A stretch of DNA of 64,000 nucleotides. It comes from Tragulus kanchil (Eukaryota > Chordata > Mammalia > Artiodactyla > Tragulidae). Below the pieces are notes generated by a model, which was not told the origin of the DNA, searched no databases, and saw only the letters and a list, made by a program, of their open reading frames with translations. Below are positions 11,338 to 21,787 of the stretch, piece by piece; positions within the stretch are counted from its first letter, which is position 1, and each line of letters starts with the position of its first letter. Made by a program: the position numbers and the translations under genes. The DNA is taken from assembly GCA_022376925.1 (NCBI GenBank), contig JAIOJX010000002.1, positions 133,310,831 to 133,374,830 on the forward strand, read 5' to 3'.

Positions 11338-12892
11338 TTAGGTTGGTGCAATCGTAATTACAGTTTTGGACCATGAATTTTAAATCATTATAACTAGTCT
11401 CAAACATATCTTTATTAATCAAAATAGGTATCATTACAATCAACACATTTTTGCCAACAAGAAATAAGTTTGTTTATTCCTGTAGCCTAAAAATTTGTGC
11501 TTCAGGATTTGACAAACTCTTAGAAAGCATTTTCTACCTCCTGCTGGTTGTGGAAGCGTTTTCCCTGCAAAAAGTTGTCGAGATGCTTGAAGGGCAGTTG
11601 ACTGGAAAGAGGTCAGGTGAATATGGCAGACGACAGACGAGGTAAAACTTCACAGACCAGTCTGTTCAACTTAAGTGGTGGTGGTGTGATGTGCACTCAG
11701 CCGTGGTCGTGGAGGAGAAGGGACCCTTTCTGTTGATGCCGGCTGCAGATGTTGCAGTTTTCAATGCATCGCATTGATTTGCTGAGCATACCTCTCAGAT
11801 GCAATGGTTTCGGCAGGATTCAGAAAGCTGTAGTGGATCTGATCAGCAGGCAGCAGACCACCGAACAGTGATCATGACCTGTTTTTTTTGGTGCAACTTT
11901 GGCTCTGGGAAGTGCTTTGGAGCTTCTTCTTGGTCCAGCCACTGAGCTGGTGTTTAGTCTACTTTTTGTCGCACATCACAATCCAACAGAGACATTGTTC
12001 ATAGCAGTTGTGTCGAATAAGAGAAGATGACACTTCAAAATGACAATTTTTCTGATTTTCAGTCAGTTCATGAGGCACCCACTCATCAAGCCTTTTCACC
12101 TTTCCAATTTGCTTCAAATGCTCAACAACCATAGAATGGTCGATGCCGAGTTTTTCAGCAACTTCTAGTGCAATTGTAAGAGGATCAGTTTTTTTGTTTT
12201 TTAAATTTTGGCCTCTTTTATTGATTTTCTCTCATTTATTTTCATCCATCTTTATTCTTTGGCCTGTGTGGGCCTCCCATGCAGTGGCCTCTCTCACTAC
12301 AGAGCACCGGCTTTGGCACATGTGCTCCAGAGCGCTGGCTATCTTAATTGGACACACCCATCCAGCCACTCCGCGGCACATGGGATCTTCCTGGGCCAGA
12401 GATCAAAATGGTGCCCCTTGCACTGCAAGGCAGACTCTTTACACACTGGACCACCAGGAAAGCCCAAGGATCAGCTCTGATGTTGGCTCTCAACTGTCAC
12501 TGTCAACTCCCGATGGCTGGGCACTACACTCATCTTCAAGGCTCTCATCTCCTCTGCAAAACTTCCTGAACCACCACTACGCTGTACGTTCGCTGGCAGT
12601 TCCTGCAACAAATGTGTTGATGCTGTGAGTTGTCTCCGCCGCTTTATGATCCGTTTTGAATTCAAATAAGAAAATCACTCAGATTTGCTTTTTATCTAAC
12701 CTCGTTTCCATAGTCTTAAATAAATATAAGGTAAACAGCAAGTAATAAGTTATTAGTAAAATAAAGAAATAAAGCGAGAAACATGCATTAAAATGATGTA
12801 TAAAACAATCACCAATTTATTTACACTGTATTCCAATATCCAACAGCCAATTCAACACTGCAAAACCTGCAATTACTTTTGCGTCAACCTAA
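11338..12892 (-). mobile_element. Mariner DNA transposon with nested SINE
   Basis: Imperfect terminal inverted repeats of about 30 bp: the left end starts TTAGGTTGGTGCAATCGTAA and the right end closes with GCGTCAACCTAA. Both are flanked by a TA target duplication (11336-11337 and 12893-12894). The internal minus strand resembles a mariner transposase with stops and frameshifts, so it is a pseudogene. About 280 bp is an inserted SINE (12188-12466); without it the element is about 1.27 kb, a normal full-length mariner size. I recognise it as the mariner type common in ruminants. Confidence 0.88.
12188..12466 (-). mobile_element. Older CHR-like SINE inside the mariner
   Basis: Minus-oriented SINE: T-rich tail, GGCCTCTTTTATTGATTTTC, GGCCTGTGTGGGCCTCCCATG, ending at CACCAGGAAAGCCC. 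Flanked by AGGATCAG on both sides (about 12181-12188 and 12468-12475), the probable target-site duplication. It belongs to the older subfamily whose tail reads AAAGAGGCCAAAAT on the sense strand. Confidence 0.85.
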
Positions 12893-13458
12893 TAAGGGAG
12901 AGGCAGGAAAAAAGGCAATGTGTTCATCGAAGGTATTTAGATTTAAACACAGACAAAAGCAACCAGGCATTCTTCCAAGGTATTCAGGTTTAACTGCAGA
13001 CAAAAGGGAACCACTGGCACATCAATAAGCATGTAACATGATCAGAACTCTATGTCAGAATAAGCCTGGTAGCACTGTGAAGACATAACTGATCAGGAGA
13101 AAGCCCAGGGGTAAAGAAGTTACTAGAAAAGCCCTGATGAGACTGGTCTGCAGTGTCGGTGGCAGCAGAATGAGGAGGAAAACTACAGAGTTCGATCAGT
13201 TGTGAATTTAAGTCTAAATCCAAGAGGAAAGTACTTCGGTCCAGCTTGGGTGAGGAGGAGGATAGTGAGGCCATACTCCACAGAAAAAAAAGCAAGAGGA
13301 GTCAGAGACAAAGGCTCAGTGCGAGCTGCCTGAAGGGCTCTCAGCAGAGATTCCAGTGGACAGCTAAAAGTTAGGGCACACACCCAGAAGAAAGGTAGGG
13401 GCTAGTGGAGAGCTCAATCTTAACAGTCACCAGGACAAAACCCTGGTAGACGGGGTAG

Positions 13459-13612
13459 AGCAGCAGGTCTCAAACTTTCACGTGCATCAGAATCTCCTGG
13501 TAAAAACAGACTGCTTGGCCCTGCCCCCAGTGCTTCTTGCTCAGTACATCTGGAGTGGCAGCTAAGACTGCATTTCTCCTCAGTTCCCAGGTCACACTGA
13601 AGCTTTGACAAC
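13459..13612 (+). mobile_element. MER5A-type DNA transposon remnant
   Basis: GCAGGTCTCAAACTTTCACG, GCATCAGAATCTCCTGG, CTGCCCCCAGTGCTTCTTGC and the closing GACAACCACTG follow the MER5A (hAT-Charlie) consensus from end to end, with the typical inverted termini. Confidence 0.8.
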
Positions 13613-13857
13613 CACTGGAGTGGAGCAAAGAGAAAAAAAGCCTTCGGAGTTGAAGAACACTAAGACTAGGAACAAAGTTCTCTCCAGAAACTGCCTTCTT
13701 CCAGGGAAATATGTTACCTAAAATTTATACCATCCTAAAAAGATATGTTGAGTATTTCACCACAATTAAAAGAAAAAATTATACCATCACACAGTAATCT
13801 AAAAGGGTAGACAGCTGTCAAACCCAGGTGGGAGTATGGAAACAGATGCTCGTTTAC

Positions 13858-14002
13858 CTCTTTGACTGAGAATTCCTTCAGGCCTAAATATTTCTGGAGT
13901 CTCAAAGGCAAAAATGCAGTCGCTTTCATGGACTGTTTCCAGGTCGTCTGTGTCACAAAAGGAACGATGGAACCCATCATAGTACATTTCTGTTAACACA
14001 AT
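13858..14002 (-). CDS. USP31: USP31 exon 6
   Basis: A 145-bp exon with a TTTTTAG acceptor and GTAAAC donor. It reads IVLTEMYYDGFHRSFCDTD, DLETVHESDCIFAFETPEI and FRPEGILSQR, then the first base of a Gly codon. It is highly distinctive for USP31 and joins exon 5 in phase 0. Confidence 0.95.
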
Positions 14003-14284
14003 CTAAAAACGGGAAAAATGTCAATAGTTGGGTACTGGAAAGTCAATAAGAACTGATCTCCTAATCCAGCTGTGAACTTCTCCAGACCAGCAGGCTTGCA
14101 GGGAGCGGAGGGCTTGGAAACACCTCATCACGCCCGCGTGATCTGCCTTTAATAAGCAAGTCCCGGAAGCAGAGTGGCCTCTGTGGTTGGTAACAACATC
14201 TTTTGATTTCAGAGTGCTGGAGCACTAAATCCAGAGCTCCTCTGAGCTCTGCTGAAAAGACTCAGCACACACAAAGTCTATAGC

Positions 14285-14375
14285 CCTTGTTGTACAAGGA
14301 GAAGGAACTAGAGAGAGACGAACTGACTTGCCTAAGGTTATAGAACTTCGCAGCCCTGGAGTCAGATGTGGACTC
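14285..14375 (-). mobile_element. MIR fragment
   Basis: TACAAGGAGAAGGAACTAG and GACTTGCCTAAGGTTATAG are the reversed MIR core (cf. gaggaaactgag...cttgcccaaggtc). Short, ancient. Confidence 0.55.
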
Positions 14376-14417
14376 TATGAGGTTTTCTCCTACCACTAAA
14401 TTTTCTTCTTTTCAGAC

Positions 14418-14549
14418 TGTGCTCGGTCGTTCAGTCATGCCCGACTCTTTGAGACCCCATGGACTGCAGCCTGCCAGGCTCCTCTGTCCATGGGATTCTC
14501 AAGGCAAGAATACTGGAGTGGGTTGCCAATTCCTTCTCCAGGGGAGCAT
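14418..14549 (-). mobile_element. Truncated Bov-tA-type SINE
   Basis: GTGCTCGGTCGTTCAGTCATG to CCTTCTCCAGGGG in reversed orientation. The tRNA-like head is missing, so it is a 5'-truncated copy or was interrupted. Confidence 0.85.
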
Positions 14550-14877
14550 CTTTTCAGATTGAAAAATGTCAAATAATCATGGATATTAGTATTGGAAAAA
14601 ACGTAAATCAATTCCAACGTCCAATGACAGGAACTAGTTCAACTATATGGAATTTAAAGTTCTTGCAAATAATAAGCTGCATGCTTGCACTAATGTAGAA
14701 AGATCTACTAAGTAAATACTACAAGTAGGAAAAGAAAAATTGAGTACCTGGCTCCATGCTCATCAAATACTAAATACAGTATATGCATAGGAGAAAATAT
14801 AAATGAATATACAACATAGTGTTAAAAGTTAATAACCCTGAGTTTTAAGATACTTAATACAAGGTACTTTCATTTTT

Positions 14878-15199
14878 TTTTTTTTTTTAAAGATTTATTT
14901 ATTTATTTACTTTGGGCGGGGGTCGGGTTGGGGAGGGAGGGGAGTGGGCGGGCCACTTCCACTGGTCCTTCATTTCTCTATTTTCATTAGTCTTCGTTCT
15001 TTGGCTCCTGTGGGCCTCCCATCGCGGTGGCGTCTGTTGTTGCAGAGCGGCGGCTTTGGGCGCATGCGCTCCAGCTCGGTGATTGGACACATCAGTCCAG
15101 CCTCCGCGGCACGTGGGATCTTCCCAGGCCAGGGCTCGAACCGGCGCCCCTTGCACTGCAAGGCGGTGTTCTTACCCACTGGGCCACCAGGGGAAGCCC
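14878..15199 (-). mobile_element. Young CHR-like SINE
   Basis: The reverse strand carries the full structure: T-run, GATTTATTTATTTATTTAC tail, G-rich stretch, body, and the reversed head ending GGGAAGCCC. Perfect 15-bp target duplication GGTACTTTCATTTTT at 14863-14877 and 15200-15214. Confidence 0.93.
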
Positions 15200-15319
15200 G
15201 GTACTTTCATTTTTACTAACTTTTTTAAAGTTTCTGAAATGGGTGACTATTTTACAACGAAGGAAAACTGAAAGATGGTGAAATAGGCGATGGAGACCTT
15301 TAGAGACCTTACTACATGC

Positions 15320-15480
15320 TCAGCAGCACCATCTAGTGAAGAGCACTGGACTGGGCCTGAAGAGGTCCTAGTTCCAGCCGGCCATCAACCAGCTCCATGA
15401 TCCTGGACAAGTTACATGGTTTCCCTGGGCCTCCTTCAAATGAGGGGGCTGGCCTGGGCTCCGAAGGTTCCCTCCACTAT
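15320..15480 (+). mobile_element. MIR element
   Basis: GAGCACTGGACTGGGCCTGAAG, ATCCTGGACAAGTTACATGG, CCTGGGCCTCCTTCAAATGAG and AGGTTCCCTCC run in MIR/MIR3 order. Confidence 0.7.
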
Positions 15481-16300
15481 CACAAACATTATGAGTGGAT
15501 GAGGTGAAAGGGGCTTGGTGGCATATTCCACAAAAAATCCAAGAAAAATATTCCTCTCACATTCTTCCTCTAATGACCACACTGTTTTCCTGCAGGTGGG
15601 CATGCAAGTACTACTCACTTTCTCCAGCAAGCTGAGGTCAAAAACAGACCTGTAATTGTATCACTCATTTAAACAGAGCCAAACAGCGCAGGGGGCTTTA
15701 AACATACAAAAAGATTTGCCTCAGACACATACTGAAGCCTCCTCCTTTCTATCTTTCCTCTCATCTCAAATGTTAAAAAAAGAATCAATGAGAACTTCAA
15801 AGCAAGGAAAAATATAAACATTTGATCAAGCTGCCAATACTTGGCCTATGAAAATATGAACTACTTGCTTTATCAGGGCAACACTGCCAGTGGTATGTTT
15901 TACTGTTAACTTCCCAGATGAGGTCACAGGAGGCCAAAGTACAAAACATCTTCATTATTTATTTGATTTCATAGCAGCTTCCAGAAGTTACCTAGGAAAA
16001 AGCCTGAATCATCTTTCCTTGGTAAATTTTACATAGGGAATTTTTTTTCCAAATAAGACCCTAATAGTGAATTGAGTAAAAGAAGTGCACAGAAGAGTAT
16101 GTCGAATCACAAACAGGCCAAAATTATTCTGGGTCAATACAACTACTTATCAAAACTTTACCCAAAAAAGAAAGGGGGGTGTGCATTTACAACTTTCCTT
16201 TCTCTTATCTAAACAAGGTAAGACTCTAATCCTGCTTTAATCATAAAATAAACCATACTGAGCCCTATATATACTGTACTAGCAATCTGCCCATTCTTTT

Positions 16301-16623
16301 TTTTTTTTTAACATTTATTTATTTATCTTTTGGGGGGTGGGGTAGGGAGGGAGGGGGATGGGCGGGCCACTTCTATTGGTCTTTCATTTATCTATTTTCA
16401 TTCATCTTTGTTCTTTGGCTCCTGTGGGCCTCCCATCGTGGTGGCGTCTGTCGTTGTAGAGCGCCGGCTCTGGGCGCATGCGCGCCAGAGCTCCGGTTCG
16501 GTAATTGGACACATCAGTCCAGCCGCTCCACCGCACGTGGGATCTTCCCAGGCCAGGGATCGAACCGGCGCCCCTTGCACTACAAGGCAGTGTCCTTACC
16601 CATTGGACCACCAGGGGAAGCCC
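16301..16623 (-). mobile_element. Young CHR-like SINE
   Basis: Minus-oriented full copy with T-run and TTTATTTATTTAT tail, ending at GGGGAAGCCC. Flanked by a perfect 17-bp duplication AATCTGCCCATTCTTTT (16284-16300 and 16624-16640). Confidence 0.93.
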
Positions 16624-17054
16624 AATCTGCCCATTCTTTTCACTGTAACAGGAAGGGATTTTCAAGAACAACTGGTTGGGTTTTCTAAGTCTCTCTGACC
16701 TTCAACTACCATAGGATGCTCTTCCTGTTGGTCACATGAGCATCCACAGAATGATTTAAGAGAGGTCAATTATCTATAAACAAAGCTAAAAGAAGGTCTT
16801 GCTATAAAGTCACAGCTTTTCCTTTAAATATATATGTATATATCCAACTAAATGAAGCATGGAAAGTTTTTGTGTATAATTTTCTCCTTGGGAGCTTGAT
16901 TTTTTAAATTTTTCCCTGAACACTAGAAATAACTGGTTTTAAATTTCTATCCAACCATGTTTGGCTGAGAATTGCTTAAAAAAAAAAAACTCTAGAAAAA
17001 GAGAAAACAACATTTTTGCGGCTCGTGTGTCATCAGTCTTCGCAAGCCTGTTAC

Positions 17055-17190
17055 CTGATCGGTGGGGATCTTTGTTTCCACAGACACTGCTTCCCGAAGC
17101 CTGGCGACAGTCCCAGACAGAGGCACGGCCACGCCGATCCGCATGCAGTGAGAACACTTCCCCTGATACACCACAGTGACATAGAGAGGC
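17055..17190 (-). CDS. USP31: USP31 exon 5
   Basis: A 136-bp exon with a TGCAG acceptor and GTAACA donor. After completing an Arg codon it reads PLYVTVVYQGKCSHCMRIG, VAVPLSGTVARLREAVSVE and TKIPTDQ, in phase 0 at its end. The CSHC pair may contribute to a metal-binding feature, but this is not established here. Confidence 0.95.
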
Positions 17191-17871
17191 CTGCACAGAT
17201 CAAAGTCAGAGCTTCTCATTAGTCACTGCTTTCAACTGAAGTGGAGAAATGGAGAAGCAGAACAACCCTGAACTGAAATCAACAAGACTAAAGCTAATCA
17301 ACACCTACCGTTGGACCTAAGTAGAACTATCAAGCAATAATCAAGAACTCTTTCGAGAGGACTGGTTCAGGATGGCGGAACAGAAGGATGTGTGCTCACG
17401 GACACCTTTGAAAGCACTGAAGAACTCTTTGGAAAGGGCGATATTTATGAAGCAAACATACAGCATTACCAGTACTTGGTTATGTGCTTCACATTTTCTT
17501 TAAAACACTAACTCCTAGAAATTTTGTGGAGCAGGTCAAATAAAGCAGCTAATTTAGAAGCAGAATGCAAGGTCTTTAGAGGCTCTAGTAGGCTTGACAA
17601 CTTTCTCTGGCTCCCACACTACAGGGTGGACAAGAAATTCAACAGAATACAACCAGACCAACCAAAAAGACCTGCCTGTCCCATGTACCTGCTCACCCTA
17701 CAAGCTCAGATGGGCATTTATAAATTTCTGCAGGCCTTTAATAATGCCTGTAGTCAATTTATCACGAATGCTACTACTTGTCTAAATATGTAAGAAGCCC
17801 CCACAGAGGAGCCTATGGAGGAGAAGAAACATACAGGAATATAATTTTAATTGTATTACCTCTGTTCTTAC
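17191..17871 (-). other. USP31: USP31 intron 4
   Basis: 681 bp from exon 4 copy A to exon 5. The portion from 17437 onward recurs at 18521. The two matching 89-codon openings at 17524-17793 and 18608-18877 are intron sequence with no recognisable domain. Confidence 0.75.
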
Positions 17872-17964
17872 CTTGTGTGGGGTAGAGGAATTGGCAAAGA
17901 AATGCAGAGGAAAGGATCAAAAGTGTTGCTCTGCTTCTGACAATGAGGACATGTCAAAGAAGAC
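17872..17964 (-). CDS. USP31: USP31 exon 4, extra copy A
   Basis: A 93-bp exon, base-identical to 18956-19048, with a GAAG acceptor and GTAAGA donor. Reads SSLTCPHCQKQSNTFDPFL and CISLPIPLPHT plus two bases of Arg. Because both copies are identical I cannot say from this exon which is the surplus one; the neighbouring broken exon 3 copy suggests this one is. Confidence 0.7.
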
Positions 17965-18053
17965 CTTCAAGAATAAGAATGGAAGACACTCACATTAAGA
18001 TCATCTCCAACTACCTAAGCACACGACGTAAGGGAACTTTAACCTGCTCATAC

Positions 18054-18140
18054 CTGTATTGGGCTTGAAAAGTTCTTGTCGAAAGTGCTACAGACAGGAA
18101 AAGATGGTCCCTCAGGCATCATATCAGTCTCTGATGGTGG
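18054..18140 (-). pseudogene. USP31: USP31 exon 3, frame-broken copy A
   Basis: 87 bp instead of 89. Relative to 19138-19226 it lacks one A in the run after GGGCTTG and one A in TTGTACG. Spliced to exon 4, the shifted frame meets a TGA within exon 4. Splice sites are otherwise intact. Most simply sequencing error in a redundant copy. Confidence 0.9.
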
Positions 18141-18955
18141 CTAAAAAAAAAAAAGTACAATTTTACAGGCTGAGGGCCACGTCTTGACTGAAGATGAGCC
18201 TAAAGATGTCACCAATGTCCTTGACCTCTTTTACCAGAGCTGCATCAGATCCCACTGCTTCAGCCTCTGCTGAAGGAACTGGAGCGCAGCTGCCAGGATG
18301 TGGGTCCCATGGGCTCATGGGCTCCAGGCTTTCCTGGACACGGGCTTACCGTCTCCACGCCATCCAGGCTGCGGGCAGTCCTTCCCCTGTGTGCTCCAAT
18401 CCTGCTACCGCGCTCAGAGGGCACTCCCAACCTCCTCCAGGCAACAATCTCAACCATTGAAAGAACCATTTCCTGCCCAGTGGGAACTTATTCTCTAGCA
18501 CCTAGCAGGGGCCCTTGTCAGGCGATATTTATGAAGCAAACATACAGCATTCCCAGTACTTGGTTATGTGCTTCACATTTTCTTTAAAACACTAACTCCT
18601 AGAAATTTTGTGGAGCAGGTCAAATAAAGCAGCTAATTTAGAAGCAGAATGCAAGGTCTTTAGAGGCTCTAGTAGGCTTGACAACTTTCTCTGGCTCCCA
18701 CACTACAGGGTGGACAAGAAATTCAACAGAATACAACCAGACCAACCAAAAAGACCTGCCTGTCCCATGTACCTGCTCACCCTACAAGCTCAGATGGGCA
18801 TTTATAAATTTCTGCAGGCCTTTAATAATGCCTGTAGTCAATTTATCACGAATGCTACTACTTGTCTAAATATGTAAGAAGCCCCCACAGAGGAGCCTAT
18901 GGAGGAGAAGAAACATACAGGAATATAATTTTAATTGTATTACCTCTGTTCTTAC

Positions 18956-19048
18956 CTTGTGTGGGGTAGAGGAATTGGCAAAGAAATGCAGAGGAAAGGA
19001 TCAAAAGTGTTGCTCTGCTTCTGACAATGAGGACATGTCAAAGAAGAC
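18956..19048 (-). CDS. USP31: USP31 exon 4 (preferred copy)
   Basis: 93 bp. CPHC is one CxxC knuckle of the zinc-ribbon type seen in USP catalytic domains. Starts in phase 2 (completing Arg from exon 3) and ends with AG of the Arg completed by exon 5. Preferred because it neighbours the intact exon 3. Confidence 0.9.
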
Positions 19049-19137
19049 CTTCAAGAATAAGAATGGAAGACACTCACATTAAGATCATCTCCAACTACCT
19101 AAGCACACGACGTAAGGGAACTTTAACCTGCTCATAC

Positions 19138-19226
19138 CTGTATTGGGCTTGAAAAAGTTCTTGTACGAAAGTGCTACAGACAGGAAAAGATGGTCCCTCA
19201 GGCATCATATCAGTCTCTGATGGTGG
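19138..19226 (-). CDS. USP31: USP31 exon 3 (intact copy)
   Basis: An 89-bp exon with acceptor TTTTTTAG and donor GTATGA. Reads PPSETDMMPEGPSFPVCST and FVQELFQAQY, then two bases of Arg, in phase 0 after exon 2. This is the only copy in the window that keeps the frame over its full length. Confidence 0.93.
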
Positions 19227-21525
19227 CTAAAAAAAAAAAAGTACAATTTTACAGGCTGAGGGCCACGTCTTGACTGAAGATGAGCCTAAAGATGTCACCA
19301 ATGTCCTTGACCTCTTTTACCAGAGCTGCATCAGATCCCACTGCTTCAGCCTCTGCTGAAGGAACTGGAGCGCAGCTGCCAGGATGTGGGTCCCATGGGC
19401 TCATGGGCTCCAGGCTTTCCTGGACACGGGGCTTACCCGTCTCTCCACGCCATCCAGGCTGCGGGCAGTCCTTCCCCTGTGTGCTCCAATCCTCCTCCAG
19501 CTCTCAGAGGGCCCCTCCAACCTCCTCCAGGAAATAATCTCAACCATTCAAAGTACCAATTCCTGCCCAGTGGGAACTTATTCTCTAGCACCTAGCAGCT
19601 CTGCTGCCTACTTGGGCCTAATCATTCTACGTCACAGTTTAGCTAACCTTTTCAAGTTCTTTCCCATCACAGTTAGACACTGAGTATCGGGTACCAGGTA
19701 CAGAGAGCGCCGCAAAAGGCATAAGGATACAAAGAGAGTAAGACGCAGTGCCTGACCTTGAGTACGCCTCAATCTGGATGGTGAGTCAGCCACAAGCATA
19801 TACTCCCAGGACAGCACAGAATGTTCAGGCACAAAGGACCTTGATTCAGAATAATTTAACGACTTACCAAAACTAGAAATTTAAAATTTGAGGCACAGAA
19901 TAGAATTACCAAAATTTTTTAAAGTTATGAAAAAACAATACTTTATTTCCATTATATAAACCATTTTATCCATCATATTAAGATCACATTTTAAAAAAAC
20001 CTGATAATCACTGTTTCTCAGTAAAAATATTCTAAGGGCTAAGCTCCTACACTCAAGTCTAATCCTAACAACAGAGATATCCCTACATTTACTTTTGTGT
20101 GTTCACATTTCAGTCATCTACAGGCTATGTCTCATCGGAATAGAAGGCAAATTTCTGCTTTAAAAACAGTTTAGTGAGAGGGACTCACTAATGTCAGTCT
20201 GAAGCCGGTCACAGGTGCACATGTGTCTCTTCTCCTGAATGCTCCTTGGAGACAGCACCTCTTGCACCTGACACGCCAGCATGGTGGCAGAAACGGAGAC
20301 AGGAGTGGAAGACCCGCCCACTAAGGAAACCAATGAATCTCAGATACTTAAGACAGGAAAAGATGGTCCCTCAGGCATCATATCAGTCTCTGATGGTGGC
20401 TAAAAAAAAGTACAATTTTACAGGCTGAGGGCCACGTCTTGACTGAAGATGAGCCTAAAGATGTCACCAATGTCCTTGACCTCTTTTACCAGAGCTGCAT
20501 CAGATCCCACTGCTTCAGCCTCTGCTGAAGGAACTGGAGCGCAGCTGCCAGGATGTGGGTCCCATGGGCTCATGGGCTCCAGGCTTTCCTGGACACGGGG
20601 CTTACCCGTCTCTCCACGCCATCCAGGCTGCGGGCAGTCCTTCCCCTGTGTGCTCCAATCCTCCTCCAGCTCTCAGAGGGCCCCTCCAACCTCCTCCAGG
20701 AAATAATCTCAACCATTCAAAGTACCAATTCCTGCCCAGTGGGAACTTATTCTCTAGCACCTAGCAGCTCTGCTGCCTACTTGGGCCTAATCATTCTACG
20801 TCACAGTTTAGCTAACCTTTTCAAGTTCTTTCCCATCACAGTTAGACACTGAGTATCGGGTACCAGGTACAGAGAGCGCCGCAAAAGGCATAAGGATACA
20901 AAGAGAGTAAGACGCAGTGCCTGACCTTGAGTACGCCTCAATCTGGATGGTGAGTCAGCCACAAGCATATACTCCCAGGACAGCACAGAATGTTCAGGCA
21001 CAAAGGACCTTGATTCAGAATAATTTAACGACTTACCAAAACTAGAAATTTAAAATTTGAGGCACAGAATAGAATTACCAAAATTTTTTAAAGTTATGAA
21101 AAAACAATACTTTATTTCCATTATATAAACCATTTTATCCATCATATTAAGATCACATTTTAAAAAAACCTGATAATCACTGTTTCTCAGTAAAAATATT
21201 CTAAGGGCTAAGCTCCTACACTCAAGTCTAATCCTAACAACAGAGATATCCCTACATTTACTTTTTGTGTGTTCACATTTCAGTCATCTACAGGCTATGT
21301 CTCATCGGAATAGAAGGCAAATTTCTGCTTTAAAAACAGTTTAGTGAGAGGGACTCACTAATGTCAGTCTGAAGCCGGTCACAGGTGCACATGTGTCTCT
21401 TCTCCTGAATGCTCCTTGGAGACAGCACCTCTTGCACCTGACACGCCAGCATGGTGGCAGAAACGGGAGACAGGAGTGAGACAGCCACTAAGGACCCATG
21501 AATCTTACACTTACTTAGTCAACTT
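19178..21525. repeat. Tandem duplicate 3 (overlaps duplicate 2)
   Basis: Copy A is about 19178-20350 and copy B 20351-21525, offset 1173 at the start, 1169 after an A-run of 12 versus 8 bases. Copy B begins inside exon 3. The end of copy A (20300-20345) is noisy compared with 21470-21510, so copy B is probably the accurate one. Confidence 0.95.
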
Positions 21526-21649
21526 CACAGTGTTCACTAACCACAAACTGCAACAACTCCTCAGAGTAGGCTTGGAAGAACAATCTACACTCACTCCTCC
21601 CGTGTTCAACTCACCACTCACTCCCTCACTGCCCTGGGGGCACCCTTAC
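19227..21649 (-). other. USP31: USP31 intron 2 (inflated by a tandem duplicate)
   Basis: 2423 bp as assembled, about 1.25 kb if the duplicate is collapsed. Contains no SINE. The duplicated ORFs here (for example 19384-19683 and 20553-20852) are intron sequence without recognisable domains. Confidence 0.8.
20351..20399 (-). pseudogene. USP31: USP31 exon 3, partial third copy
   Basis: Carries the acceptor and the first 49 bases of exon 3, then is cut off at the start of duplicate copy B, with no donor. It cannot act as an exon and is best explained as a contig or read start. Confidence 0.9.
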
Positions 21650-21787
21650 CTTCAGAGGAGGCTGGCCACCCTGCTTCACCGCATGATTGAGGTCTTCATG
21701 AACTCGGTCCAAAAGCCACAGCAGAAACTCCTGGGCATCGTGCTGGGAATTTCCCCGATACTGCAGTGCATTCTTTGAGACAATACT
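21650..21787 (-). CDS. USP31: USP31 exon 2
   Basis: A 138-bp exon, 46 codons, phase 0 to 0, with an ATATAG acceptor and GTAAGG donor. Reads SIVSKNALQYRGNSQHDAQ and EFLLWLLDRVHEDLNHAVK, then QGGQPPLK. QHDAQEFL is the QQD-type USP box that follows the Cys box in USP enzymes. The exon lies just outside duplicate 3 and is single copy here. Confidence 0.95.

Larger units (their letters stand above)
6698..13857 (-). other. USP31: USP31 intron 6
   Basis: 7160 bp in this assembly, inflated by about 1.1 kb by the tandem duplicate at 7644-9841. Contains MIR and Bov-tA sequence inside the duplicate, an L1 3' end at about 10058-11290, a mariner at 11338-12892 carrying a nested SINE, and a MER5A remnant at 13459-13612. 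No coding sequence of another gene recognised. Confidence 0.85.
14003..17054 (-). other. USP31: USP31 intron 5 (MIRs and two young SINEs)
   Basis: 3052 bp. Contains a MIR fragment near 14285-14375, a truncated Bov-tA at 14418-14549, young CHR-like SINEs at 14878-15199 and 16301-16623 (both minus), and a MIR at about 15320-15480. The rest is A/T-rich with no gene signal. Confidence 0.85.
17437..19598. repeat. Tandem duplicate 2 (contains USP31 exons 3 and 4)
   Basis: Copy A is 17437-18508 and copy B 18521-19598, offset 1084 rising to 1090. Copy A is noisier: it has two base losses in exon 3 and a cluster of errors between 18345 and 18480 compared with 19432-19570. Copy A ends in a 12-base filler. 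Most likely an error-rich read or contig end placed next to the correct sequence. Confidence 0.95.
1..21787 (-). other. USP31: USP31 gene, central part (exons 2-11, minus strand)
   Basis: USP31 is a cysteine-protease deubiquitinase of the USP/C19 family. Ten coding exons were located by translating the minus strand and requiring AG acceptors and GT donors with matching phases. Spliced, they give 1120 nt of uninterrupted frame. The product carries the USP-box motif GNSQHDAQEFL, a CPHC pair of the zinc-ribbon type, and a long linker region. The Cys box should lie in exon 1, to the right of the window, and the His box in exons left of position 1. Recognition rests on remembered similarity to human USP31; the paralogue USP43 is the main alternative and fits less well. 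Tandem sequence duplications at 17.4-21.5 kb disturb the exon 3-4 region. Confidence 0.92.

Noticed and set aside
12143..12628. 161-codon plus-strand ORF
   Set aside because: Runs through a nested SINE and the antisense strand of mariner; a chance opening.
17524..18877. Two identical 89-codon ORFs at 17524-17793 and 18608-18877
   Set aside because: Identity comes from tandem duplicate 2; the sequence is USP31 intron 4 and its copy, with no domain.
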